Shown here in pieces: positions 52,905 to 64,000 of a stretch of DNA of 64,000 nucleotides. How positions within the stretch are numbered: the stretch's first letter is position 1; each line of letters opens with the position of its first letter. This DNA is from Mytilus californianus (lineage: Eukaryota > Mollusca > Bivalvia > Mytilida > Mytilidae): positions 64,944,058 to 65,008,057 of the forward strand of contig NW_026262668.1 of NCBI RefSeq assembly GCF_021869535.1, given 5' to 3'. Below the pieces are notes generated by a model. That model had not been told where the DNA came from, ran no database searches, and worked only from the letters and a program-made list of their open reading frames with translations. A program made the translations under genes and the position numbers.

Positions 52905-53400
52905 TCAAAGGAGTAACACGACGGATGTCACATGAAGAGCAGGATATGCCAAACTTTTCCCCAGCACCTGAGATCACATCCTGTTTGATGGGCTACATGT
53001 TAGTCAATATAGTTTTCTATGTTGTGTTTTATAGACTGGTGCTTGTCTTTCGGTCGTTTTTCGTTTTTTGCTATGCAATGTTTGTTCACTTTCGACTTAT
53101 GAGGTTTGATTATCCGTTTGATATATTCTGTCTCACTTTTAATATTGAATTGCAGAAACACATAAAAAAATACTAAGGGATGCAACATGTGGAGCAGAAT
53201 CTATTGACCCTTCCTGAGCACTTGAGATCACCCCCGGTTTGTGGTTTTGTTCGTGTTGCTTAGTCTAGTTTTCTATGTTATGTTTTGAATACTGTTGTTT
53301 GTCTTTTGGTCTTTTTCTGTTTTTGCCATGGTGTTGTCAGTTTATTTTCGACTTATGAGTTTAAATGTCCCTTTGGAATCTTTTGCCTCATTTTTATGTT
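52905..53400 (+). mobile_element. Two tandem Penelope-like tails (tail-only)
   Basis: Unit 1, about 52921-53165, contains catgaagagcaggatatgcc, cacctgagatcacatcc, gttttctatgttgtgtttta and ttcgacttatgaggtttga. Unit 2, about 53187-53400, contains catgtggagcagaatctatt, cacttgagatcaccccc, gttttctatgttatgttttg and ttcgacttatgagtttaaat. Both correspond to the minus-strand tail at 50570-50340. No RT is present. Confidence 0.65.
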
Positions 53401-53589
53401 TTGTTTCAAACCTTAAAATAGCAAATGGCTGTTTATTCACATACATAAAAACCAGACGCAAAAATAAGTCAATAAATCGAGAAAAGCAATTCCTAAACTT
53501 GTAAGCACTTGCAATAAAACAACCGTAAAAACTGAATACAAAACTTAACATTGTAAACCCGAACCAAATAAGTAAGCATCAGTCGTTAT

Positions 53590-53850
53590 AACCTGCATTC
53601 GAATACACATTTAGTCAAAATGTAAACTATGGAAATAGAAAGCAGTTGATTTACAGATCAGACGACAAATATATACGCTTTGTAAGGTCTCCTGCTTTGC
53701 ATGCATAACCCGCCATGCGAATTCACACCCAGTCAAACTGTACAATCGATAAAATTACAGATCAGACGACTATACTAGTATCTAAAGATCAAAGGCCACA
53801 AAAACGTGTCGGTAGTGAGTTGAGACACGTCGCATTTGTCAAACAATTCG
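53590..53850 (+). repeat. Dispersed repeat fragments (cagatcagacgac family)
   Basis: Two overlapping copies: one around 53600-53680 (tacagatcagacgacaaata) and one around 53705-53805 (catgcgaattcacacccagt, cagatcagacgactatacta, gtatctaaagatcaaaggcc), matching 14795-14905 and 6560-6610. Confidence 0.6.
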
Positions 53851-53909
53851 AGATGGTGAACGATAAACTCCAGCTGTGTCGATTTTAGTCGTTCTTTTCA
53901 CTTACAACT

Positions 53910-54120
53910 ACAGGGTGGATGCCACTGCTGGTGCAGTTTTCCTCTCCGAGGGTATCACCAGCTCAGTAGTCAATATGGAACACATAGCAGATATATAGTC
54001 ACGGTCGAGCAATATCATATTTGGTCATAATTATCTGATAACTTTATCTGTTCTAAAAAAATAAGCGCATCATAGATACCAGGTTTAAAAGTTGTACGCC
54101 AGCTGCGCGTTTTCTACCAA
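53910..54120 (+). repeat. Dispersed repeat (gccactgctggtg / gggtatcaccagc family)
   Basis: It contains gtggatgccactgctggtgc, ccgagggtatcaccagctca, gtagtcaatatgg and then catagataccaggtttaaaa and cagctgcgcgttt. It is the same family as 6970-7060 and 22849-22945, with the end resembling 10828-10889. Confidence 0.55.
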
Positions 54121-54164
54121 ATGTGAGACTTTTTCGTTATGAATACAATAAATTATATAGATAT

Positions 54165-54235
54165 AAAAAGATGTGGTATGAGTGCCAATGAGACAACACT
54201 CCATCTAAGTCACAAAAAATAGCAAGCGTGGATGA
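54165..54235 (+). repeat. SINE-like 5' fragment
   Basis: agatgtggtatgagtgccaa then gagacaacactccatctaag and tcacaa is a short interspersed repeat start that I associate with mussels. The inverted partner fragment is at 46035-46085. Confidence 0.55.
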
Positions 54236-55398
54236 GTATTTTTACATCAAAACACCATAATATTGAATTAACAATTAAGAACAAAGATATAATAAACATG
54301 TGAAAGCTCTCTCACAGGCAAATATATGTTTGTATTTCAAATGTAGTTTACAATTAACCTGCCCTTGCAAAACTTGATAAATAACTGCAAAAAGTTAAAT
54401 TAAACAAATATCTTCCACACTACTTCCAAACCATCATAGCTCAGAATTCAATTGTATAGGCATGCTTGGTTTATTTTAATGTTAATTTAGATTACCATTA
54501 GAACCCCTTGGGTATAGATTAAGGTTGCGATACAAAGTATATGTAGAACGGTATGAAGCAAATCTAGGTTCAACAATCAGCTGTACATGGTGTGCCCGGG
54601 AACAGGAATTCTCAAAATCAACTGTTTCATCGTTCAATGTTTATGCACTTGTTGTATTTCATTCAAAAGACAAATGATATTCCACTTCATTTAATACATG
54701 TACCAAGAATCCTTCAAATAGTTGTCATTTCAAAATATTCAATTTTAGTATGGAAAAAAGTTACACGTACGGATGGGTAAATGTGAATAGAATTGACAAT
54801 TTATGTTCGATTTACATTTTCAAGTCATTTCATTTCATTTAAAGCAATTTTAGATGATAGAATTAATGTGAGTTATTTAGAGATCTCTTAAACGCTTCGA
54901 TTAGTTTTATGGATAAAAAACGTATTTTTAAAGGTATAATAAATATAACCTATAATAGTTATATGACAAGTCGATAAAACAGACTGTGTGGACACATTTT
55001 AATTAACCTTCCGAAAGCACGACGCTTGGACACCAGAACACGTAATGTATATTGTAGTTTTTATTTTGCATTTCGATATTTAGTGTATATGTAAGTTAAC
55101 AATACTTGTTTGATTGAATAATCATATTTGATAACGTTTCCAAATAGGACTAGAAAACATTTTAAAATAAAGAGCATCATATCATGGTTTGTTTAAAAAA
55201 ACATGCCTTTAAAAGCATGGATTCAAATATCGTTAGTGAAAGGACATAACATTGATACGACAAATTTGCAGACCTTGCAGTTTTAGGGTAAATATTTGTT
55301 TTTCGATCGTTGTTTCTTAGCATAAATTAGGCCGATGGTATTCATTTAAAATTTTTAGATTGTTTCTAATTTTTCATGCTGTGGCCTTGTATAGCTTA
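54236..55398. other. Unassigned intergenic sequence
   Basis: AT-rich; no gene, no clear repeat. Confidence 0.4.
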
Positions 55399-57122
55399 CT
55401 ATACGGTATGGGTTTTTCTCATTGAAGGCCGTACGGTGTATCTGTTTTCATTTGTCTTGGATTTTGGTTTATTACGCAAGATTGGGTATATTTTGCCTGG
55501 CATAAAAATGTCACTTTTGATGTTTCTGAGGCTGTTAAAGATATAAGCTATCGAACTAATGCGTTCGCTCCAGTAAGCATTGATTTCCTTTTTGATCTTA
55601 CTTATGCGTTCTCCTTTTTGTTTGCATGTCGAACCACTCAATTGCACTCCCTCACTCGAATTTTAGCATTATTGTCTCTACTTCAATGAACCAGCTATTA
55701 CTATTCATCATGGCTTCATGAAGAGTTGTCTCCTTGCTTGTTGTTTTTCCATGCTGTCTTCGGACTGACTACATACGTTTGTGAAGAGGGCACCACCTTG
55801 ATGTGTATTTGGGCAGAATTCTAGTTAAGACATATATTGATGGACCAGGCGTGTTCATCGGAACTGACAGTTATTGCTTTAGCATCTTTTTCTGAAAATT
55901 TTCCAGTTTTTCAAGATTAAGCGGTTTTGGTGTTAGCAGTTCCATGACGTAAATTAATACCGGTATAAATATAGATTTTATAAAGGTGATTTGTTGTTCC
56001 ATATCCAGTCCGTTTTCACCGTGGAAGCCACTGCCAAATAGAGTGTACGCACTTCGTCTAGATTTATCTATATTATTCTCGATGTTTGCAATGATATTTT
56101 GTTTCTTGGAGTGAGTTGTTAGTTGTGTAGCTGATTCAACTCTGAGCATTTTTTTTACCCAAAGTATACTCCGATGTTTCTTCCTTTGATTGCTTTGGTT
56201 TGATGCTGATAGCCACATTTTATTGGGGTTGTAATCTATACCCTACCATTCCTGCAAAGATGTGTGCCATGTTAATTTGGACTTGCATGTCCGTTGATTT
56301 CTTACTCATGAGCGCTACATCATCTGTACATGCACTAGTCTTGCATAGCATGTTCTTGATTTTACCTCCTATTCCATGTTTAGAAGTGGATTAATGTATA
56401 GTTTGTATAAGTTAGTGCATAGGATGCCCCTGGCATACTCTCTGTAACACACATAATTGCTCAGATGTTTTCTTACCCATTTAACAGCACTGGTGGTATT
56501 TGTGTGCATACTTTGGATGATTGTCAAATGCTTATCGTCGATTCCAGCGTGATAGAGCCTTCTTATTAGATGAAAAAGTACAACAACATCAAAGGCTGAC
56601 TTTGCGTCCAACAGTGCCAGCTCATAGTCCGGATTATTGTCCTTGGCTTCACGATACATTTCCTCCACAGGAAAGGCTGTATTAACTGGTCCTGATTCTG
56701 ATGTAAAACCTCTCTGTGTGACATTTTGTGTTGTACGTACAGCTGGATTATCCCAAACTTTCAGTATATCGTTGCTTCACAGGTAGTACAGTGATCCCTC
56801 TGTAATAAGTTGCTATGTTTTTTCCACCTGTTTGAATTCTTAAATACTGGGGTGAGTAGTCCCTCTTTAAGCATTACTGGTACTTTGCATACTTTGAATA
56901 TTACGCTTAAAGGTTTCAGGAACAATCATTCCAGATTTTTCCATACATTATGTATGTGTTCCCAAAGATGTCAGCTGATTTTCTTTTAATTAGTAATTTG
57001 ATAGACTTTTGTAGATCTTTTATTGTAGCCGGCGGGATGTCCTTATCTTTCACTATAGCATTAGCTTGGCTGATTTCATATTCCACATTCCGGTGATATT
57101 GCACTACTGGACGAAAAAACAA
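55399..57122 (-). pseudogene. Decayed non-LTR retrotransposon RT and C-terminal region
   Basis: On the minus strand the parts occur in the proper order. YEISQANAIVKDKDIPPATI and IKLLIKRKSADIFG (57050-56960) precede the RT. LALLDAKSAFDVV (about 56625-56580) carries the motif A Asp. YKLYINPLLNME (about 56405-56370) follows motif B, whose QGxxxG core is eroded. TSACTDDVALMSKKS (about 56335-56295) is motif C, the F/YADD box, here CTDD. AYTLFGSGFHGENGLD and FIPVLIYVMELL then EKLENFQKKMLKQ (56050-55875), SNSWFIEV (about 55690) and MQLSGSTCKQKGERISKIKK (55647-55590) complete the C-terminal region. At least four frameshifts and several stops separate these parts. There is no apurinic endonuclease domain in the window. 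The clade cannot be fixed by eye. Confidence 0.8.
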
Positions 57123-57600
57123 CTGTCCATACCAGTAACAGTCGTACGACTGATAAAGTTGTAACAGTTGTTAAATTTCACTATTGAAGTTATTTTGTAA
57201 CTGTTCCAACTTTTAAAGTGTTTGTCTCTAACATAAATCGACTGCAACAACGCTAAAAATAGTTGTCACAGTCATTATAGGACTGATACAACTATTTCAA
57301 AGTTGTAACAGTTGATTTTCAACTGTCCCAACTCTAAAAACGTTGCAACAGTCATAACTAAACTGTTTAAAAGCCGAAAAGGTTGTTACAGTTAAAATAT
57401 ATTTGCTACAACCATTATATAGTCATAGCTAATTTATAAGTGTCGCAACTTCCAAACATTGATACAGTCATTAAGTCACGGATATAAAATTTCTGACAGT
57501 CCGTGATAGGTTAAATCATTTGTAAAACAATTTCACCGTGTGCAATATAAGAAGGTTGTTACAAAAAAGACACAACTGTCATACCAATTTAATACATTGA
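57115..57600. repeat. Cluster of CAACTGT/ACAGTTG motifs
   Basis: Within about 480 bp there are over a dozen short elements of the form gttg(t/c)aacagt or aactgt(t/c)(c/a)caac in both orientations, for example at 57160-57170, 57198-57210, 57305-57320, 57322-57333, 57343-57353 and 57384-57394. They look like a degenerate alternation of inverted 10-12-mers rather than a clean tandem array. It abuts the 5' edge of the non-LTR remnant. Function unknown. Confidence 0.55.
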
Positions 57601-58418
57601 TTTAAATAGAAACTGATACTTAAAAAAAATAGTATATTGAAATATTTGCCACTGAACATTTTGGCATACGCCGCTAATTTGGTAAATGTGTTAAATTTAT
57701 TCACTTGCCTCTCATCTCTTCGAAAACAATTCTGAACCAGCACTAGATACCTGCAATCACACGGGACTGTTTTATACGCATTTAATACTACATATGAAAA
57801 AAATCTCACCTGTCAGATGTATCGAAAAAGGTTTCTCAATATATTTGTAACCAAATGTCATGAATGTATCTTTAACTGTAACAGTTAACACTTTTCAAAA
57901 TTATCAAAATGACAACTTTTTAATTATTATAAGTCAGTTGTGAAATCATTTATGCATGCAAGGTTATCTCCAATAGCCGTAGTTTTACGAATCAGATTAC
58001 TTCATAATAACGGTCAATATACTGTAAACCCAGGGGGGATAAACATACTTGTCATACTTATCCCCGTAGTAAAGTGCTTATTCACGAGGGCCAATTTCAT
58101 ACGGCATGAACACTTATAGAATTCATTTGATTGTTTTTAAGCTTTTATTTGGGACCAAATTTTTTTATTAAAAAATTATAAATATCGCCGTATAAACCAT
58201 TTTGATATCTAAAAAAATCAAAGCTATGATGAACATTTAACGCATGCTTTGCAGCTATGGAAAAACAAAAATATTCTTAAATCTTTTTTACATTTGTAAT
58301 TCAATTTATTTTATTTTACCGTATTTTATTTTTGAATAGTTTAGTTAATTTCAATATTGACTGGACTTTGTACTGATTATTGTATCGAGTGGTCTATTTG
58401 AAGTTCAAGTGTCTTAAT
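57601..58418. other. Unassigned intergenic sequence
   Basis: AT-rich, with short open frames only and no recognised repeat. Its last three bases aat (58416-58418) may be one side of a target duplication. Confidence 0.4.
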
Positions 58419-59605
58419 AGACCTTTTCAACAATTGTCTACACCTACAGCTGACAACGACTACGACAGGTAAGATGTAAGTGGTCGTCTCAAACTAGTAA
58501 TGGTTGTATATAAAGGTTACCAGTAACTGAATTTAAAAGATTTTTTTTTGCCTATATGTATTTACCACAACGATATTTTTATAGTTTTGGTTGTAAACCG
58601 TTTACTGACTTAAATTCTTATTTTTTTATTTTTGAATTGAGTATGAATGAGGGCGCATAACATATGCGGCGGGGATTTGACTTGTATAATTTGATCCAAA
58701 ACCTCCCCTTTGTTGGTCAGAGGTAAAATAAAAAAGACCATTGGGACAAAAACCAGATAAGAGTAGAAAACCGAAGCGTAGATCAACAAAAGGGAAAATC
58801 AAGAAACAAAAACAATTCTGGGGACAAGAGAAAAAGGGCAATTTTCTCATAGAAAACCAAATTTATATGAGAAAAAACTGACTTCGTTAGACTGGGACCA
58901 ACGCAAGTGCTCCGACAGCGTAAGTAGTTCTAACTTCTGTCAAGACACTAGACGCGTTTCTCGTAAAGGTTATGCCCTGGAACGGAGAAAATGTATCAAT
59001 AACCAATGGACAACTTATAACAGTCAATTATATTCAATATGTACAACAAGTATAGTGAAGATCTGATGAGAAACGCAACCTTTACAGTGTCCACACGTGT
59101 GTTTTGGACTCGCTACGGACATACAGATAGTTGTGTTACGATGTCCTCTCTGTAACTTTTGTTACTATTGGAATGATGAAATGTAGAATGATAAAATAAC
59201 ATTCCAAAAACGAGTTAACGGCTATTGGTAAGCGGTGCGGTCTTCCATGGGAAACTCGTACAACTAAATATTAATAATCATATTAACGAAGAAGCAATGG
59301 ATTCGGATGTGAATGGATTGCCGATTTTTTTTTATGATTTATAGAATTGAAAGAGAAATGGTTGATAAATAAATGTTTATATATAATAATTATCATATGA
59401 AAGAAAGGGAAAAAAAAAACCCACAGAATTTCCACAATAGCTATTTGCTCAATATCCGTTCTTTTTCAAAATTTTACCGTTCAAATGGAACAAGTACGTA
59501 TATGTTATATACATGTTATACCTGAATGATTTTTATCTTGGATCTCTATTTCTCCTGTAAACTGTAGGTGTCAATTGTCGATGTCGACAGTTGTTGAAAA
59601 GGTCT
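58419..59605. mobile_element. 1.19-kb element with inverted ends AGACCTTTTCAACA
   Basis: The left end agaccttttcaacaattgtc then tacacctacag is inverted at the right end (ctgtaggtgtcaattgtcga ... gttgttgaaaaggtct). The arms are about 40 bp with some mismatches. The flanks carry aat on both sides (58416-58418 and 59606-59608), a possible 3-bp target duplication as made by PIF/Harbinger-type elements. The interior is non-coding; the minus-strand frame at 58626-58850 is unrecognised. Confidence 0.6.
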
Positions 59606-60109
59606 AATAAATAGCATTTTACATGGCATTATTGAGGCAAAAATATTATGAATCGAGTTAATTTATATTTTCACGGGATTTTTCTCAACCAATTTATCAT
59701 ACATATTTTGTAAAAAATTAAATGTATTAATAAATAGATGAACATACTGTACAAGACCGACACAATAACTCGCGTCAGTGAAAGTAAAACTTTTCCAAAC
59801 AAGAAGACTCGCATTGTTTCAGACAAGGAGATATCATCAGATCTTCTTTTATATATTCACACCACGGTTGAGAGCTTGTTGTATTAATTCTTTAGACTCC
59901 GGTCTAGTTGAATTCTACATGCTGACCTCAAGATGCCTTTTTGTGATTTTTGTCGTTTCAGTTGATGTCATACTGACTTTACCCAAAACATTTATTTAAT
60001 CATATAAACGCCTGTCTGATCTTGATATATTATGCAACCTGTAGATAAAAAATGAAAAATTTTACCTTGTGTTGGCAATTTTAAAATGTCACATAAATCA
60101 AGCAAATGG
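59606..60109. other. Unassigned intergenic sequence
   Basis: No gene or repeat recognised. A 15-bp motif with ttccaaacaagaagactcgc-like spacing around 59795-59825 repeats weakly (cttttccaaacaagaagact, ttgtttcagacaaggaga). Confidence 0.35.
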
Positions 60110-60157
60110 GTTTATTATGGAACGCCATGACTGTCTTCTGATGTTGATTGTTAAATA

Positions 60158-60545
60158 TGTTCGGTGCTTTATGCATTACGTTCAGTAGTATTTATATTTT
60201 GTTCAGAAGTTTTCATATTATGTTCAGTAGTTTTGACATTTTGTTCAGTAGTTTTGACATTATGTTCGGTGCTTTGGTTATTATGTTCAGTAGTTTCATT
60301 ATTATATGCAGTGGTATTTAAATTATGTTTGGTACTTCTGACGTTATATTCAGTGCATTTTCATTATGTTCAGTACCATCGACATTATGTTCAGTAGATT
60401 CAATATTATTTGCAGTACATTATGTATTACCTTCAGTGGTCCCGGTTTCTTTATATTCGGTGGATTATTCATTATGTTCAGTAAAAGCATCAGTATTATA
60501 CTCGGGTCAATGAACTATATATTCAGTAGTTGTATCATTATGATG
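60158..60545 (+). repeat. 21-bp minisatellite in the left arm of the foldback (about 18 units)
   Basis: The unit is close to ttatgttcagtagttttgac(a). Because 21 is a multiple of three, long frames with a 7-residue period (CSVV(L/F)xL) run through it. Units vary in their last ten bases. The same array is present inverted at 62745-63128. Confidence 0.9.
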
Positions 60546-62744
60546 ATGCAGTGAAAGTTGGGAAATCAATAACGGAAATTTTCAGAAAAAACGAACGCGG
60601 ATATTTTCGACGGACGTTTTCTTCATGGACACTTTAACGGGACCAGGAATGAAAATGGAAGAAATGGAAGCAGTATTAAATTGGTTTGGTTTACGTTGAC
60701 ACGTTGGCAATTTTCACAAGGAAAAAGAAATACTCCTGACTTAATGTGTAAGATGTCATGATTGATTGATTGATTGTTGTTTTCTGAACGTACAGTGGCA
60801 AATATTCACGCATATTTATGACGGAGAGAAGAATATTTAACAAGAAATAAGAAGTTGCATGCGTTGTCGTTGATACACCATGACCATAGAGAGAAAGACA
60901 AACAGCAAAAAATAAAATATAAAAACATATTCTATAGCTTTTGTATTCCTAGTAGGTAACCCTTTTTGTTGGTTGGTTGTAGCATATTAATCTCATGCAC
61001 CGACTTTTAAGAGACCACGAAAAATCTCCTTGCAGATACTCCTATAGTATTCTGCATCATACCCCGCTAATAGGCGCTTAAATATCAGATATTTATTTGA
61101 AATAACCCAAGATAAATGAGGTTGTGGATGAGGTTTACAGAATGGAGAAAGTTGATTCATAAATATGACCAAATCAATGAAAATTCATGGTAACACGGAT
61201 TAGCCTCGAACCTGTATCTGGATATTGTCAATCTATTCCTCTTCATTCTGGCTATCTTTGGTGGATCTAGAGACTAAATCCAGAAATATGTTTTTAAACG
61301 CTCTGTTCAAGTACAGATAGTAAGTTATTGGTTTGGGTAGTTTATAGTCTCTTATTAAACAAAATGGGTCATGTTTTGTGCATTACTTTAAAATAATAAC
61401 CATAACTGTACAGAAATGGTGAAAATTTGCACACAATTAAAGTTTTGCACTTTGTATTTTGATATCCATTACCTGTCTAATAGACAGTCTATGGTAATCA
61501 TATTTACACTTAGACCTAGTTAGTTTTTGTGTATACAGCTTGAATTTGGAAGATTAAAAATCTTAATAAATGATTTTAAAATGACAATCATACTGATACT
61601 CAATGTTCATTGTTTGTAGCACTTTGTACAATATTTCATTCTATACCCTTGCATACCAGCATAAATTTCAATGTAGCTCTTTGAATGTATGAAATTTATG
61701 ACTAGTTGTTTTCTGTTTTTTTTTTTTTTTGCTATTGCAGAGCTTTTTGCTGTCATTTTTGTCTGAACTCTATCACGAACTGTTTTATCATTGTTGTAAT
61801 AATTTCTGACACAATGCAGGAGAAGAATGTAAGATTATCTTTGTCTGCAATAGTGGACGAAATAGTACGTCAAGATTTGTTAACTCGTGCAAGATCTTGA
61901 TTTTCGATGAAAATATCGAATGTACATAATTTGCATGGTAACATCAAATAACCAGTTCTGATTACTAACAGTTCAACATTTCATTCCATATCAATAATAA
62001 ATTCAGTATGCAGAAAAAAGTTTAGTTATTCTGTTAATCATTTAATTCTGTAATCATTTTTTTTTTTACCTTTTTCCAAAGTTTTAAACATTTTTTTTAA
62101 AGCACTCCTTTATTCTCTATTCTTTATTTTTTGCCCACCTTCTCTTTTTTGGGGGTAGGGGCATTATTCTCTATTCTGTAAACCTCATCCACAACTTCAT
62201 ATATCTTGGGTTATTTCAAATAAATATCTGATATTTAAAGAAGGAGATTGTTGGTGGTCTCTTAAAAGTCGGTAAGTCGGTGCATGAGATTAGTATGCTA
62301 CAACCAACCATCAAAAAGGGTTACCTTCTAGGAATACAAAAACCATAGAATATGTTTTTATATTAATTTTTTTGGCTGTTTATCTTTTTGTCGTCTCTCT
62401 ATGGTCATAGTGTATCAACGACAACACATGCAACTTCTTATCTTTTGTTTAAAAATTCTTCTCTCCGTCATAAATATGCGTGAAATATTTGCCACTATAC
62501 GTTCAGAAAACAACAATCAATCAATCATGACATCTTACAAATTAAGTCAGGAGTATTTTTTTCCTTGTGAAAATTGCCAACGTAGGAACGTAAACCAAAC
62601 CAATTTAATACTGCTTCCATTTCTTCCATTTTCATTCCATCCCGTAAAAGTGTCCATGAAGAAAACGTCCGTCAAAAATGTCCGCGTTCGTTTTTTTCCG
62701 ACAATTTCCGTTATTGATTTCCCAATTTTAAATGCATCATCATA

Positions 62745-63128
62745 ATGATACAACTACTGAACATATAGTTCATTGAACCGAGTATAATACTGATGCTTTT
62801 ACTGAACATAATGAATAATCCCCGAATATAAAGAAACCGGGACCACTGAAGGTAATACATAATGTACTGCAAATAATATTGAATCTACTGAACATAATGT
62901 CGAATACTGAACATAATGCAAAATGCACTGAATATAACGTCAGAAGTACCAAACATAATTTAAATACCACTGCATATAATAATGAAACTACTGAACATAA
63001 TAACCAAAGCACCGAACATAATGTCAAAACTACTGAACATAATGTCAAAACTACTGAACATAATATGAAAACTACTGAACAAAATATAAATACTACTAAA
63101 CATAATGCATTAAGCACCGAACATATTA
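62745..63128 (-). repeat. 21-bp minisatellite in the right arm of the foldback (about 18 units)
   Basis: Inverted counterpart of 60158-60545; on the plus strand the unit reads gtcaaaactactgaacataa(t). Unit order is largely collinear with the left arm, with a few unit-sized and smaller differences, for example around 62900-62945. Confidence 0.9.
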
Positions 63129-63171
63129 AACAATCAACATCAGAAGACAGTCATGGCGTTCCATAGTTTAT

Positions 63172-63768
63172 TATTCTGATAATATTCATCTTCAATCATC
63201 AGTGATGGAAACAGTATTACCAGCAGAACTTATTTTGGCGCGCCTTAGAAAAAAAATATGTATTTATGAAATTTTCCAAAATTCTGACTCACTACGCTCT
63301 CCAGAAATTTTACCATTTTGGATAATAACATCCCTCTTTGCTTGGACCCTGTATCCACCCTTGAAAGTATAAATGGTATTTTCATATTAATAGAAATTTA
63401 GTTCTAAGTCTTCATTTTGACTGTTTGAAGTTGTAGGTGTATCCTACAAAATGGTGATCTGTATCACAAAAGTTAATTTAAGTTAGCATGTTTAGGGGTG
63501 AAAAGTTGATTCTGAGGTGGAGGAGAGGGGAGGAGGATAGTGTTTGTGTTAATATAAGGATGGACTGAAAATAAGTATTCTGGTCCTGATCTGAGTGAAA
63601 ATATATAATTTGGCCGCCTATATGTTGGAAATAAATATTCTGACCTCATCAAATTTGGCAGTTGAGTTGCTAACTTCTATGTCATTGGGTCTCGGGTGAA
63701 AAATTGTCTTATTTGCAAACAAGTACCACATCATTTTATTTATTATGATCATAAAAAAAATCACAAGT

Positions 63769-63771
<3 letters not shown>
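63172..63771. other. Unassigned intergenic sequence
   Basis: No gene. AT-rich with a short purine-rich stretch (gaggtggaggagaggggagg) near 63515-63535. Confidence 0.4.

Positions 63772-63834
<63 letters not shown>
63772..63834. repeat. (TA)n microsatellite, about 31 repeats
   Basis: Uninterrupted TA repeats of 63 bases. The open frame across it (an Ile-Tyr run) is an artefact. It is likely to be length-polymorphic and prone to assembly error. Confidence 0.95.
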
Positions 63835-63837
<3 letters not shown>

Positions 63838-64000
63838 TAAGAACATTTGTTGTTCAACCTGTTAGTCGTATGCGTTTTGTTAAAATATACTTTTTTCACT
63901 TTTTTGGTCTTTTGGAAAATGTTGTTTGTGCTGTATTTAGACCCCTCTAACAAGAAATTTGTTTTGCATGCACACGTATAAAAATTGCGGTTTTATCCAA
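63835..64000. other. Unassigned window edge
   Basis: No recognisable feature in the last 166 bases. Confidence 0.4.

Larger units (their letters stand above)
60116..63165. mobile_element. 3.05-kb foldback element with 1-kb arms and 6-bp target duplication
   Basis: The left end TATGGAACGCCATGACTGTC and the right end GACAGTCATGGCGTTCCATA are perfect inverted ends. GTTTAT flanks both sides (60110-60115 and 63166-63171). Arms run about 60116-61145 and about 62165-63165 and remain similar along their length. They contain a 21-bp minisatellite, then gtccatgaagaaaacgtcc-type sequence, a (gatt)n-like patch, ggttggttgtagcatattaa and caaataaatatctgatattt. The spacer of about 1.0 kb (61146-62164) is AT-rich and has no transposase. 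This is foldback-type architecture. The superfamily is not assignable from these ends by eye. Confidence 0.85.

Noticed and set aside
63696..63950. Open frame with an Ile-Tyr run
   Set aside because: Produced by the (TA)n microsatellite.

Overview
The window looks like nuclear DNA of a marine bivalve, most consistent with a mussel (Mytilidae). It is AT-rich, its genes have GT-AG introns, one gene is a C1q-domain gene of the type hugely expanded in bivalves, and most of the rest is layered mobile elements of kinds familiar from mussel genomes: Penelope-like reverse transcriptases with characteristic 3' tails, and short elements with tandem core repeats and (CGT)n or (GTCC)n microsatellites. 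The species assignment is inference; no marker gene fixes it. Only two host genes are supported. Layout: 1-5.3 kb holds a poly-G tract, a tandem-core element and a truncated Penelope-like element that itself carries a small hAT-like MITE. 5.4-13.9 kb holds the last seven coding exons, plus strand, of an SLC6 neurotransmitter:sodium symporter (TM7 to TM12 and the C-terminus); its 5' exons lie off the left edge. 14-26.3 kb is intergenic and repeat-built: two pearl-like tandem-core elements, a 66-bp minisatellite, a TTAA-flanked element with inverted ends and a 2.1-kb foldback element. 27.0-32.0 kb is a complete two-exon gene for a secreted C1q-domain protein. 32.3-34.0 kb is a Penelope-like element with an uninterrupted 365-codon RT reading frame. 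34.3-38.5 kb is the most unusual locus: three near-identical 640-bp LTR-like repeats, one inverted relative to the other two, a second putative LTR of about 360 bp, and CCHC/coiled-coil gag-like reading frames with no protease, RT or integrase, the whole bounded by a 4-bp direct repeat ATAG. 38.6-42.3 kb is a 3.7-kb element with 87-bp inverted ends that contains a decayed minus-strand Penelope-like element. 42.3-55 kb is a patchwork of a third pearl-like element, palindromes, a 1.94-kb hAT-like element and Penelope fragments. 55.4-57.1 kb is a decayed minus-strand non-LTR retrotransposon. 58.4-59.6 kb and 60.1-63.2 kb are two further elements with inverted ends; the second is a 3.05-kb foldback with about 1-kb arms, each containing a 21-bp minisatellite, and a 6-bp target duplication. 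The two host genes (membrane transport; probable innate recognition) are neighbours without evident functional connection. No bacterial-type operons, CRISPR arrays or rRNA genes are present. The main biological interest is the range of non-autonomous inverted-repeat and gag-only elements. Most boundaries were read by eye from repeated and inverted sequence and should be treated as accurate to a few bases only where a target duplication is quoted.
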